From the NCBI RefSeq assembly GCF_034366625.1, contig NZ_JAXMIH010000023.1, forward strand, positions 652,204 to 716,203: a DNA stretch of 64,000 nt, written 5' to 3'. A program made the position numbers and the translations under genes. Positions within the stretch are counted from its first letter, which is position 1, and the number at the start of each line of letters is the position of its first letter. Positions 52,687 through 60,994 of this stretch are shown piece by piece. The stretch is from Prosthecobacter sp. Its GTDB lineage: Bacteria > Verrucomicrobiota > Verrucomicrobiia > Verrucomicrobiales > Verrucomicrobiaceae. The notes beneath the pieces are model-generated. The model was not told the DNA's origin and did no database searches. It saw only the letters and a program-made list of their open reading frames with translations.

Positions 52687-53565
52687 CTATCGTGGCACAA
52701 TGCCGAGGTAGTTTCTCACGGTGCTCCAGCCGGGGTCGGTGTGCTCGCGGCCGTCGGCGGTGCGGTAGTAGAGGGCGGAGGAGCGGCCGCCGTCGAGATT
52801 GAGGGCGCGATGCACCGGGAAGTCGGGCATGAGGCCGGGGGTGGCGAGGATGTCGGCGAGTTCGCCGAGACTGACGTTGCGGGCGAGGCCGAAGATCCAG
52901 CGCTGCGCGCCATCGGTGGCGATGAAGGTGCGCGTGGCGTGCTTGCGGCGTTCAAGATTCGGCACCGCACGACCGGCATCGACGAGGCGCGGGCCGGCTT
53001 GGAGGAGATCGCTCGAGCTGCTGGTGTCACGCACCTCGGTGTTCCAGAGCAGTTGCGGCGTGTGATGCACGACGACGGCACCGGTGAGCAGCTTGTTGGA
53101 CTGCCACGCACCGGTTTTCTGCCCGTCGGTGATCATGAGGCCCATGGGGGTGAACTGCGGCGTGAAGAAGCCGCCATTCACCCCGGCGATGGCTCCGGCT
53201 TTGCGCATGCATTCGGTGATCTTGCCGCCGCCGGACCAGTCTTCGGGCTGGTCGAGGACTTTGAGCTCGTAGCTGCGGCTGTCGAACAGGACGAACTGGA
53301 CTTCGACGGAATGACCGTGCCTGCTGACGCTGAGATTTTGCACAGAGGCATCACCGATGAGCGGCTGACTTTCAGCGGGGGCATCGAGACGCCAGCCGGA
53401 TGGCGTGGGACGCACGACCGCCGCGTCTGGCCAGGGGGCGGGGACTTCATCCCAGGACGGGTAGCGCGGGGCCAGTGATGGCTGAGGAGGCTCCGTTTCG
53501 ACCACGGCGCGTGGTTGAACACAGCCTGCCAATGCGAGCGTGAGAAGGAAGGCCAGAGAGCGCAT
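52687..53565 (-). CDS. Phosphodiester glycosidase (NAGPA-like) lipoprotein
   Basis: 292 residues. Signal peptide with lipobox LAGC (Cys near 15). The domain has GVNGGFFTPQFTPMGLMI near residue 128 and ends NLDGGRSSALYY, the paired motifs of the DUF2233/NAGPA family (N-acetylglucosamine-1-phosphodiester alpha-N-acetylglucosaminidase-like). It may trim sugar phosphodiesters in the envelope. It lies 4 bases after rdgB. Confidence 0.82.
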   Translation of the reverse strand: MRSLAFLLTLALAGCVQPRAVVETEPPQPSLAPRYPSWDEVPAPWPDAAVVRPTPSGWRLDAPAESQPLIGDASVQNLSVSRHGHSVEVQFVLFDSRSYELKVLDQPEDWSGGGKITECMRKAGAIAGVNGGFFTPQFTPMGLMITDGQKTGAWQSNKLLTGAVVVHHTPQLLWNTEVRDTSSSSDLLQAGPRLVDAGRAVPNLERRKHATRTFIATDGAQRWIFGLARNVSLGELADILATPGLMPDFPVHRALNLDGGRSSALYYRTADGREHTDPGWSTVRNYLGIVPR

Positions 53566-53569
53566 GCGA

Positions 53570-54166
53570 TCAGCGAAGTGCGGCGAGTTTTTTCTTCATC
53601 GCGGCGAGTGCCCGGGCACGATGGCTGAGCTGGTTTTTCGTCTCGGCGGGAAGAACCCCGAACGTCTCGGTGAAACCGTCAGGAATGAAGAGAGAATCGT
53701 AGCCGAAGCCGCCTTCGCCCACCTCATGCGTGATGAGACGGCCTTCGACGCTGCCGTGGGTGACATGGAGCACCTCGCCATCGCGCGCGAGGACCATGCA
53801 GCAATGGAAGCGACCGATGAAGCGAGAGTACATCGCCTTCTTGGTGAGTTCGGCTTTCAACTTGGCGCGGTTGTCGGCGGCGGTGGCGGTTTCACCGGCA
53901 TAGCGGGCGCTGCGCACGCCGGGCGCTCCGCCGAGGGCATCGACTTCAAGGCCGGAGTCATCGGCGAGCACGAGCAAACCCGGAGCGCCACGGCTGCCGC
54001 TGACGGCTTTGATGATGGCGTTCGCTTCAAAGGTGTCGCCAGTTTCCTCATCGAGTGTGATGCCGGGATGGGCGCGGAGATCTTCGACCTGCCAGGCGCT
54101 GCCGAGGATGGCGGCGACTTCTTCGGTCTTGTGGGCGTTCGAGGTGGCGAAGAGGAGGGAGGGCAC
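53570..54166 (-). CDS. rdgB: XTP/dITP diphosphatase (RdgB/HAM1)
   Basis: 198 residues. LLFATSNAHKTEEVAAILG at the N-terminus, the central LADDSGLEVDALGGAPGVRSARYAG and GGFGYDSLF near the C-terminus are the family signatures. It hydrolyses non-canonical purine nucleotides such as ITP and XTP. The start codon is GTG. It leads into the phosphodiester glycosidase gene. Confidence 0.95.
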   Translation of the reverse strand: MPSLLFATSNAHKTEEVAAILGSAWQVEDLRAHPGITLDEETGDTFEANAIIKAVSGSRGAPGLLVLADDSGLEVDALGGAPGVRSARYAGETATAADNRAKLKAELTKKAMYSRFIGRFHCCMVLARDGEVLHVTHGSVEGRLITHEVGEGGFGYDSLFIPDGFTETFGVLPAETKNQLSHRARALAAMKKKLAALR

Positions 54167-54276
54167 GGGCGGGTTGGAGGTTATGCGTTAAGGGTGAGGA
54201 GTTAGAGCCGGTGAAAGATGAAACAAGTCATGCCTGACTCCTAACTTATAACCTCTAACTCAGGCCTCTTGCCAAC
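54167..54276. repeat. Short-word repeats upstream of rdgB
   Basis: 110 bases. GTTAAGGGTGAGGAGTTAG (54188 on) near the rdgB start and CTCCTAACTTATAACCTCTAACTC (in pieces at 54236-54262) repeat GTTA/TAAC-type words on opposite strands, giving an imperfect inverted repeat around 54190-54262. Confidence 0.5.
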
Positions 54277-55218
54277 TCAATGCATGAGCGGTTCGAGCAG
54301 ACGCTCCTCGGTGATGAGGCCGAGAGGAGCCTGGCGTTCGTCGAGGACGATGGCGAGGCGGCGGCCCTGCTTGCGCATGCGTTGCAGCGTGTGCAGGGCG
54401 GGCAGGCTGGCGGGAACGGTGTCGAGGTTGCGCATGTGATGGCGCACGAGGCGGTCGGGAGGCAGCGTGGCGGGAAGCTCGGTGGTGTCGAGCACGCCGA
54501 TGAAGCTGCCGGTTTCGCCGAGGACGGGCAGCAGGGTGCAGTTTTGCTCGCGAGCGATGATGAGCGCGGTGCTGACGGACATTTCCGTAGCAAGGGCGAT
54601 GCTGCGCGAGAGCGGCTGCATGAGATCGACGGCGCGCAGCTTTTTGTAGTCGAGCACACGCCCGATGAGATGCGTGGCGGTGGCGGAAAGCTGGTGCTGC
54701 GCGGCGAGCTCGTGCGCGAGCACCTTCAAATCGTCGCGTCCGCGTGCAAGACGTGATTCACTGGGCGCTTCGGTGCTTTCGGATGGGTTTCGCACGGCGG
54801 CAAAGGCGCGGAACAAGGGCCGCCCCAGTCCGACCAGATGCACGAGGGGCGAGACGCTGCGCAGCGAACGAAACGGATAACGGCGGAAAAGTTTCTTCGG
54901 CATCACTTCCAGGCCGATGAGGAACACAGGCAGCGCGAGCACAAAGGCGAGCGCGTAACCCCACAGGCTGGCATTGCGAATGACCGGCAGCGCGATGAGC
55001 ACGAAGGCGGCGAGATTGGTCATGTGGTTGGCCACGGTGATGCAGCCGATGAGGGCATCACGATCCTCCAGCAGCGGCAGCAGGCGGCGCGCACGACGAT
55101 CCCCCTCGCTGGCGGCATGCCGCACACGCACGCGGCTCACGGCCAGCACGGCGCTCTCCAGACCCGAAAGGGCGAAGGAGAGAACGAGGCAGACGATGAG
55201 GATGAGGAACCAGGTCAC
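54277..55218 (-). CDS. CNNM/CorC-type membrane protein (DUF21 plus CBS), first of two
   Basis: 313 residues from a GTG at 55218. The DUF21 membrane domain (ILIVCLVLSFALSGLESAVLAVSRVRVRHA, then two more hydrophobic segments) is followed by a CBS pair (VDLMQPLSRSIALATEMSV and GFIGVLDTTELPATL...PLGLITEERLLEPLM). No CorC_HlyC domain is seen. Family members are implicated in Mg2+/Co2+ export or membrane integrity. Upstream residues of the open frame look like a shadow of the next gene and are excluded. Confidence 0.8.
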   Translation of the reverse strand: MTWFLILIVCLVLSFALSGLESAVLAVSRVRVRHAASEGDRRARRLLPLLEDRDALIGCITVANHMTNLAAFVLIALPVIRNASLWGYALAFVLALPVFLIGLEVMPKKLFRRYPFRSLRSVSPLVHLVGLGRPLFRAFAAVRNPSESTEAPSESRLARGRDDLKVLAHELAAQHQLSATATHLIGRVLDYKKLRAVDLMQPLSRSIALATEMSVSTALIIAREQNCTLLPVLGETGSFIGVLDTTELPATLPPDRLVRHHMRNLDTVPASLPALHTLQRMRKQGRRLAIVLDERQAPLGLITEERLLEPLMH

Positions 55219-55262
55219 GGGGAAAAAGCTGAAAGCTGAAATTGGAAATGAGTAATTTGAGA

Positions 55263-56537
55263 TCAGATGTCCGCGGCTTCGTCGGAGGGCTTGGGTTTGA
55301 GGCGCAACTCGACCTCCTGAATGCGGGCGCGGACGATGCGGCGGACTTTGATGTCGGCACTGGCGATGGTGATGCGTTCGCCAGGCTTCGGTACGTGGCC
55401 GAGCTGATTGAAGACGAGACCACCGATGGTGTCGATGCCGCCGACGTCGATCTCGATGTCGAGTTCCTTTTGCAGATGATCGAGCCGCGTGCCGCCGTCG
55501 AGCAGGTAGCGACCGCCGCCTAGATCGCGGATTTCGGAGCCTTCCCCATGCCACGGGGCGGCATCATAAAGCAGCCAGTCGGCGATCTCGCGGCGTGTGA
55601 TCATGCCTTCGAGGCCGCCGTATTCATCGGCGATGAGCACCGGCTGGTCATTGCTCTGCAGGTGATGATCGAGCGCTTCGAGCACGGGCATCGTTTCTGG
55701 AACGAAGGCAGGGGTGCGCAGCAGCGTGTTCCAAGGTGGACGGTTGGCGAGCTTCCAGGCGCCGGTGTCGATCACGCCTTCGACGGAGTCGGGCGTCTCG
55801 CCATAGACGACGACAAAACGGCTGGCGGCCTTTTCGAGCACGGCGGTGGTCTTTTCCGGCGTGTCCTCGCTGCTCATGAGCGCGAGATCAACGCGCGGGA
55901 TCATGCAGTCGCGCACGGTGAGCGCCTCAATGTCGAGCGTCTCGTGGATCATGGCGCTCTCATCGTTGTCGAGCAGGCCCTGCTCCTGGCGCATTTCGAC
56001 GAGGGTTTCAAACTCGTCGCGTGTGACGGGCAGGCGCGTCTTCACATGCTTGGCGACGAATTTTTGCAGAAGGGCGTCGGTGGCGCGATCGACGAGGGCG
56101 GCGAGAGGATCGAGAACATTGCGCAGCGGATGCAGAAGACGCAGGCTGCCGAGCAAAACCACGGAGGGATTGCGCGCGGCAAAAAATTTCGGGGCCATGT
56201 CTCCTAGCAGGACCGTTGCCAAGAATAGAATGGATGAGGCGGCCCAAGGATTCCAGCCGAGCGCACGCAGAGGGCCGGTGACAAGCCACAGGCCAAGCGC
56301 GGCGAGCGCGAGGTTCAGCGCGGCGGAGAGCAGCAGCGCGCGGTGCAATTGCGCGAAGGGGTTGGCGGTGATGGCGCGGAGTTTGTTGGCCACGTCCCCT
56401 TCGCCGGCGGTCAGAAGCTGCGCCTCCACGTCCCGTGCGCTGTGGATGGCGGTTTCCGAGGCGGAGACAACCGCGAGGATCAGCAACAGGTTCAGGTAAA
56501 TCAGAGCAGCGATGAGCAGAGACATCAGGAGGAACAT
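55263..56537 (-). CDS. CNNM/CorC-type hemolysin-family protein (DUF21-CBS-CorC_HlyC), second of two
   Basis: 424 residues. The N-terminal DUF21 domain (LLILAVVSASETAIHSARDVE; several TMs to ~140) is followed by TVRDCMIPRVDLALM and a CBS pair (PVLIADEYGGLEGMITRREI), then a C-terminal CorC_HlyC domain (DIGGIDTIGGLVFNQLGHVPKPGERI). It is a likely Mg2+/Co2+ efflux or membrane-maintenance protein. The tandem gene 44 bases downstream is a diverged relative with the CorC_HlyC domain missing. Confidence 0.88.
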   Translation of the reverse strand: MFLLMSLLIAALIYLNLLLILAVVSASETAIHSARDVEAQLLTAGEGDVANKLRAITANPFAQLHRALLLSAALNLALAALGLWLVTGPLRALGWNPWAASSILFLATVLLGDMAPKFFAARNPSVVLLGSLRLLHPLRNVLDPLAALVDRATDALLQKFVAKHVKTRLPVTRDEFETLVEMRQEQGLLDNDESAMIHETLDIEALTVRDCMIPRVDLALMSSEDTPEKTTAVLEKAASRFVVVYGETPDSVEGVIDTGAWKLANRPPWNTLLRTPAFVPETMPVLEALDHHLQSNDQPVLIADEYGGLEGMITRREIADWLLYDAAPWHGEGSEIRDLGGGRYLLDGGTRLDHLQKELDIEIDVGGIDTIGGLVFNQLGHVPKPGERITIASADIKVRRIVRARIQEVELRLKPKPSDEAADI

Positions 56538-56642
56538 CTCACTGTGGGCAGGTGCAGCACGGAGGGTCAAGGTGAATTACGGGCCGCGCGTTGCGTTCGT
56601 TCTTGCCAAAACTGGGGCAGGCTGGTAGCAACGAGGCTTCTT

Positions 56643-57551
56643 ATGCGCTCACTTCTTCTCTCCGCACTCGTTTTCGCCTTCGGCAGCCTGCAAGCCGCCG
56701 ACACATTGAAAGTCCTCATCGTGGACGGGCAAAACAATCACAAATGGGACATCACCACGCCGGTGCTGAAGAACGCGCTGGAGAGCAGCGGTGCCTTCAC
56801 GGTCGCTGTGAGCACGACGCCACCGAAGGGTGCGCCGAAAGAGGCTTGGGACGCGTGGAAGCCTGTGTTTGGCGATTACAAGGCGGTGGTGAGCAACTAC
56901 AACGGCGAACCGTGGCCGGAAGCCGTGCGCGCTGCCTTCACGAAGTATGTCGCGGATGGCGGTGGTTTCGTCTCCGTGCATGCGGCGAACAATTCGTTTC
57001 CTGACTGGAAGGAATACAATGACATGATTGGCGTCGGTGGCTGGGGTGGACGCAATGAGAAGTCGGGTCCTTGGTTATATGTGAAGGACGGCAAGCTGTT
57101 CCGCGATACGAGTGCTGGCAATGGCGGCGCGCATGGGGCGCAGCATGAGTTTGTGGTGGAGATTCAGAATCCTGATCATCCGATCACCCGCGGTCTGCCG
57201 AAGCGCTGGTTGCATGCGAAGGACGAGCTTTATAGCAAGCTGCGTGGTCCGGCGGAGAATGTGGACGTGCTGAGCACGGCGGTGTCGGATCTCACGGCGG
57301 TAAGCGAGCCGAACAACTTGGTGCTGGCCTATCACAAGGGCCGTGTGTTTCACACCACGCTGGGCCATGCGGATTACTCGATGCTGGATCGCGGCTTTTA
57401 CACGATCCTGCAACGCGGCACGGAATGGGTGGCCACGGGCAATGTGGAGCGCACAGCGGCGGTGCCGGCGGATTTTCCCACGGAAACAGCGGTGAGCGTG
57501 GTGAAGCTGGAAGGTTATCCGAAGCAGGAGGCGCCGAAGCCGAAGAAGTAA
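56643..57551 (+). CDS. Secreted ThuA-like domain protein
   Basis: 302 residues. Signal peptide MRSLLLSALVFAFGSLQA is followed by KVLIVDGQNNHKW, GGGFVSVHAANNSFPDWKEYNDMIG, HPITRGLPKRWLHAKDELY and FHTTLGH, all typical of the ThuA (trehalose utilisation-like) family, abundant in Planctomycetota and Verrucomicrobiota. The fold is a glutamine amidotransferase-like domain; the reaction is not established for most members. The start is the ATG at the signal peptide. It is convergent with ribF. Confidence 0.87.
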   Translation: MRSLLLSALVFAFGSLQAADTLKVLIVDGQNNHKWDITTPVLKNALESSGAFTVAVSTTPPKGAPKEAWDAWKPVFGDYKAVVSNYNGEPWPEAVRAAFTKYVADGGGFVSVHAANNSFPDWKEYNDMIGVGGWGGRNEKSGPWLYVKDGKLFRDTSAGNGGAHGAQHEFVVEIQNPDHPITRGLPKRWLHAKDELYSKLRGPAENVDVLSTAVSDLTAVSEPNNLVLAYHKGRVFHTTLGHADYSMLDRGFYTILQRGTEWVATGNVERTAAVPADFPTETAVSVVKLEGYPKQEAPKPKK

Positions 57552-57629
57552 AAGTACGACAGACACTCTTGTCTGTCGTGTGAGCGGCGCGCGCGTGGAA
57601 TCGACGGACAGGAGTGTCCGTCGTACTTT
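57551..57629. repeat. Large nested palindrome filling the thuA-ribF gap
   Basis: Arms AAAGTACGACAGACACTC (57551-57568) and its complement at 57612-57629 differ at one base. Each arm also lies in its own hairpin: ACGACAGAC/GTCTGTCGT with loop ACTCTT (57556-57579) and CGACGGACA/TGTCCGTCG with loop GGAG (57602-57623). It runs from the last base of the ThuA-like stop codon to the first base of the ribF stop codon, so it may act as a two-way terminator. Confidence 0.8.
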
Positions 57630-58543
57630 CAAACACGCGCCGTTTCGATGTCGCGCTGGATCTGCGCCTTGAGTTCGTCGAGGCCGCTGAATTTCATCTC
57701 AGGACGCAGGAACTTCGTGAAGCGGACTTCCAAGTCCTTGCCGTAAAGATCGCCGCTCCAGTCGAGGAGATGCACTTCGAGCGAAGGCTCGGCATTTTCA
57801 GCGACGGTGGGTCGGCGGCCGAGATTGGCGACAGCGGGCAGCCAGGCATCGCCGATGCGTGCCTGCACGGCATAAACGCCGAGCGGCGGGAGTTGCTCGT
57901 TTTCCACATCGACATTCGCGGTGGGGGAACCGAGCTGGCGGCCGAGTTTCTGGCCTTCGATGACGGTGCCGAAGACGGAGTAGTCGCGGCCAAGCAGTGT
58001 GGCGGCCTTGGTGAAGTTGCCTGTGGAAATGGCTTCACGGATCAAGGTGCTGCTGACGATTTCGCCGTCGATTTTCAACGGCGGCACGCCATACACGGCG
58101 AAGTCGTGCTTCTGGCCCATTTCCATGAGCAGGTGGATGTTGCCTTCGCGTTTGTGGCCGAAATTCCACGTGTAGCCGACGGAGATGCAGCCCAGCGGAC
58201 GTGCGGCCTCGACGAGTTGCTGGATGAATTCGCGTGCGGGCGTTTTCGCCGTCTCAGCCGTGAAGGGGCAGGCCAGCAGGCAGGGAATGCCGATTTGAGA
58301 GAGGACCAACTGCTGATGACGCGGGCCGCAGAGCAGTTTCGGCGCTGATCCAGGGCGCAGCACATGCGCCGGATGGGGATCGAAGGTGACGACCACCGCA
58401 GTGCCGTGATGCTGGGCCGCATGCTCTTGAGCGGCTCGAATCACCTCTTGGTGGCCGAGGTGGAGGCCATCAAACACACCCACGGCAAGGGCGAGGGGGC
58501 CTGGAAGGGTGGAAAGCGTCTCGATGGAACGGAGAACTTGCAT
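57629..58543 (-). CDS. ribF: Bifunctional riboflavin kinase / FAD synthetase
   Basis: 304 residues. GVFDGLHLGHQEVI near residue 20 is the nucleotidyltransferase HxGH motif; VSSTLIREAIS belongs to the same domain. The C-terminal riboflavin kinase domain has GRQLGSPTANVDVENEQLPPLGVYAV. It makes FMN then FAD. The ATG for MQVLRSIETLS is chosen; another ATG lies 21 bases upstream. It is convergent with the ThuA-like gene. Confidence 0.93.
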   Translation of the reverse strand: MQVLRSIETLSTLPGPLALAVGVFDGLHLGHQEVIRAAQEHAAQHHGTAVVVTFDPHPAHVLRPGSAPKLLCGPRHQQLVLSQIGIPCLLACPFTAETAKTPAREFIQQLVEAARPLGCISVGYTWNFGHKREGNIHLLMEMGQKHDFAVYGVPPLKIDGEIVSSTLIREAISTGNFTKAATLLGRDYSVFGTVIEGQKLGRQLGSPTANVDVENEQLPPLGVYAVQARIGDAWLPAVANLGRRPTVAENAEPSLEVHLLDWSGDLYGKDLEVRFTKFLRPEMKFSGLDELKAQIQRDIETARV

Positions 58544-58614
58544 GCTTGGGAAACTTTCAGCCATACCAGCCGCAATGCAGAGCGCAAGGCGAAGGGCGGG
58601 ATCGCAGGTGGCGC

Positions 58615-58797
58615 TTACTTGGCGCTGCTGAGCATGCTCCAGAAAGAGCTCATAAGGCCCTTCTTTTCGAGGTTCAGGCTGCTCGTCACATTGGTGTGGG
58701 AGGTTCCAACGAGCTTGTTCATCACTTCGCCATAAGCAGGCATTGAGGTCCAGCCGAGGGTGATTTCGTTGTGGGAGGAGGTGGTGTTCGTTTTCAT
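58615..58797 (-). CDS. Small hypothetical protein
   Basis: 60 residues, hydrophilic: MKTNTTSSHNEITLGWTSMPAYGEVM, then LVGTSHTNVTSSLNLEKKG and a hydrophobic tail (LMSSFWSMLSSAK). No known domain. The leader upstream (58805-58875) is made of CAAACC-type words. The gene may be real but evidence is limited. Confidence 0.4.
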   Translation of the reverse strand: MKTNTTSSHNEITLGWTSMPAYGEVMNKLVGTSHTNVTSSLNLEKKGLMSSFWSMLSSAK

Positions 58798-58799
58798 AT

Positions 58800-58875
58800 G
58801 ATTCGTAGGTTTGAGAGGTTTGAGGTGCTTTAGGTGGGTGAGTTTCAGGTTTGAACGGTTTGTTGGTTTCGTGAG
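58800..58875 (-). repeat. Short-word leader repeats (CAAACC / CACCT words)
   Basis: On the minus strand the leader before the 60-residue frame contains CAAACCGTTCAAACC, CACCCACC, CACCTCAAACC and CTCAAACC. It is one of several word-repeat leaders here. Confidence 0.5.
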
Positions 58876-58901
58876 TGAGAATCGAGTCACAAAAATGAGA
58901 A

Positions 58902-59594
58902 TTACATGCCAAAAGGATGGCGAGGGCTGAAGCCGGCATAGCTACGGCCCTTGGTGCGCCAGCGGGGGCCTTCGCCAGTGACCTGGCCGGAGGTGTCCAT
59001 GCGAAGACCGCAGATGGTCATGAAAACATGCTCGCCAGGCTTCACCCAGATGGTGATGAAGCGGCCAGCACCAGCTTCGCCATAGGTGGCGAATTCCTTG
59101 CTGGACAGGCAGCGGTTCAGCAATCCTGCCTTCATGAGGATGTAAGAAGTGCTGCTGGAGCAGTCATAAGCGCTGTCTTCGATGTTGCGATGGCCGCCAC
59201 CAAGCACGTAGGGCTTGTTCTGGAGGGTGTTGGCGGCATAAACGGCGAACTGAAGGGCCTGAGGAGCGGTCTGGCCGACGGCAGCGAAGCGGCCGTCGAA
59301 GCGGATCTGCGAATTGCCAGCGACAGGAGCGGCAGCGCGCTGAGCAGCGGCACGTTGGGCAGCAGCCTGCTGAGCGGCAGCTTGCTGGGCGTAGTAGTTG
59401 GACCACGCCTGAGCATTGGCCTGCTGGGCGTTGTAGGCGGCCCAAGCTTGAGCGTTGGCCTGCTGCTGGGCGTAAGCGGCCTGGGCCTGAGGAGCGGCGT
59501 AGTAGCCGGCAGCTGAATAACCGTTCTGAGCGTTCGCGGCGGTAGCGACTGTGAGGAGGCTGACGGTGAGGGCGAGGCGGATGAGTGTTTTCAT
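58902..59594 (-). CDS. Secreted NlpC/P60-like protein with Gln/Ala-rich region
   Basis: 230 residues. Signal peptide MKTLIRLALTVSLLTVATAANA. Residues ~23-90 are a Gln/Ala/Tyr-rich low-complexity tract with the repeat NAQQANAQAW. The C-terminal domain has YDCSSSTSYILMKAGL (candidate catalytic Cys) and KPGEHVFMTICGLR (candidate His), as in NlpC/P60 peptidoglycan peptidases. It is probably a cell-wall hydrolase. A promoter is predicted upstream. Confidence 0.72.
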   Translation of the reverse strand: MKTLIRLALTVSLLTVATAANAQNGYSAAGYYAAPQAQAAYAQQQANAQAWAAYNAQQANAQAWSNYYAQQAAAQQAAAQRAAAQRAAAPVAGNSQIRFDGRFAAVGQTAPQALQFAVYAANTLQNKPYVLGGGHRNIEDSAYDCSSSTSYILMKAGLLNRCLSSKEFATYGEAGAGRFITIWVKPGEHVFMTICGLRMDTSGQVTGEGPRWRTKGRSYAGFSPRHPFGM

Positions 59595-59931
59595 GGCTGC
59601 GTAAGTGGTTCTTGTTTCTGCTAGTATTTATAGCAAAATTCAGAATCACTGCAACAACTATATCAGAAATAACTCATAAAATTGTAAATTTGATAATTTC
59701 AAACACCTCGATTTGAGCTAAATAATTGAAAATAAACAATTTACAAAAATCGCGAAACTGACTACTCAAAGCCCTCTTGAAAGCGGCAGGACAGTTTTGG
59801 TGTAAATTTTCGAGTCCAAAGCCAGTTTGGCGGCCCGATTTGACCAAAAATGCGATCATTATAGAGGATTCGTTAAAACCTCCTTTTCTAATTCTTGCAC
59901 ATGCGGCATCCGCTTATGAGAATGAGCGACG
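59595..59931. other. AT-rich divergent intergenic region
   Basis: 337 bases, markedly AT-rich for this window. It holds the promoter at 59627-59654 for the minus gene. On the plus side TTGACC (59840-59845) lies near TATAGA (59860-59865), too close together to call. No gene. Confidence 0.55.
59627..59654 (-). promoter_or_regulatory. Predicted promoter of the NlpC/P60-like gene
   Basis: On the minus strand TTGCAG (59654-59649) and TATAAA (59632-59627) with a 16-base spacer, 33 bases before the ATG. Prediction from sequence. Confidence 0.5.
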
Positions 59932-60993
59932 ATGAATGCACGCCTGAACTCGAACTTCGTCCCCTTGTTGGTTCTGTGCCTGGCCGGGACGATTGCCCAA
60001 GCTGTTGAGTCGCCAGGTGTCTCGCATTTTTTTGATGAAGTAGGGCAGCGCTATCTCACTATCAGCACCTCAGGCAGCCGTGTGGAGGTCAGCGTTCGTA
60101 TGGCGGCTGATCCAGGATCGACAGGACGCTGGTCAGGGCAGGGGACGCGGAAGGACAACCAGATCGTGTTTGCCGCTGTCGTCGATGAAGGTCAGGACCG
60201 TGGCTCGTATTTCATCGCCAAGGGTGGCGAGTCGAAAATGGAGATCAGTTTCAAGCCGGAACAAAAAATGCCGCAGGATCCGGGCATCCTGGGCATCTAT
60301 CGTCGGGTGAGTGATGAGAAGCGCGTGCAACTGGCCCGCAAAGAGTTTCAAGCCGCCGAGGATCGTCTGGCGGCGGCGTTGAAGAACGCCTCGCGCTCCT
60401 GGCCTGCGGTGGACAAGCCGCTGGCCTCAGACTGGAAGGCGGGCTGGGCCGTGTTGCGAGAGCGCTGGATGAAGATCGCCTATCAAGCACCCGCGCCGGT
60501 GCAGCCGAAGCCTGCGCAACCCTTCGCAGCAGGCAAAGAGCCGCCGCTTCAGGAGAAAGACGCCAACTACTGGCTCAAACTCGCTGAAGCCACTGCTCTG
60601 GGTTATTCCTTCATGCAGCAGCAGCCTGACCCGAAAAGTGCCGGAGCGTGGGACGGCGAGTATGACGATGGTTTTGGCGGTCATGTGAGCATCCGTCGTG
60701 CGAAAGATGGCAAACTGCGCGTGAACCTCTCCTGCACGCGGGTGAGCGAGTTGCAGGGGATGGATCTGGCGGGTCAAATACCAGCCGAAGCGGTGAAATC
60801 GAAGAATGGCGAAAGCACGGCGGAGGCGGTCTTCGTCGAACCCGAAGTGCCGGAGGATGCGAAAGACATTCGCGTCAGTTTGCGACGAAAAGGCGGCTTC
60901 CTGTGGGTGGAAACGCAGCGCAAACAAACACCGCCGGGCAGTTCCGCGTGGCTCGGCGGCATTTATCGCTGGGCGCCGCCGCCGGTGGAATGA
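59932..60993 (+). CDS. Secreted protein of unknown function
   Basis: 353 residues. Signal peptide MNARLNSNFVPLLVLCLAGTIAQA, then two similar-looking beta-rich halves: one around residues 30-120 (GRWSGQGTRKDNQIVF) and one around 235-350 (AGAWDGEYDDGFGGHVSIRRAKDGKLRV...). A helical Ala-rich middle links them. No known domain is recognised. Its 3' end is convergent with lspA. Confidence 0.7.
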   Translation: MNARLNSNFVPLLVLCLAGTIAQAVESPGVSHFFDEVGQRYLTISTSGSRVEVSVRMAADPGSTGRWSGQGTRKDNQIVFAAVVDEGQDRGSYFIAKGGESKMEISFKPEQKMPQDPGILGIYRRVSDEKRVQLARKEFQAAEDRLAAALKNASRSWPAVDKPLASDWKAGWAVLRERWMKIAYQAPAPVQPKPAQPFAAGKEPPLQEKDANYWLKLAEATALGYSFMQQQPDPKSAGAWDGEYDDGFGGHVSIRRAKDGKLRVNLSCTRVSELQGMDLAGQIPAEAVKSKNGESTAEAVFVEPEVPEDAKDIRVSLRRKGGFLWVETQRKQTPPGSSAWLGGIYRWAPPPVE

Positions 60994-60994
60994 A

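Noticed and set aside
57551..57629. Possible CRISPR repeat
   Set aside because: Only one palindrome at this site; no regular direct repeats or spacers and no cas genes.
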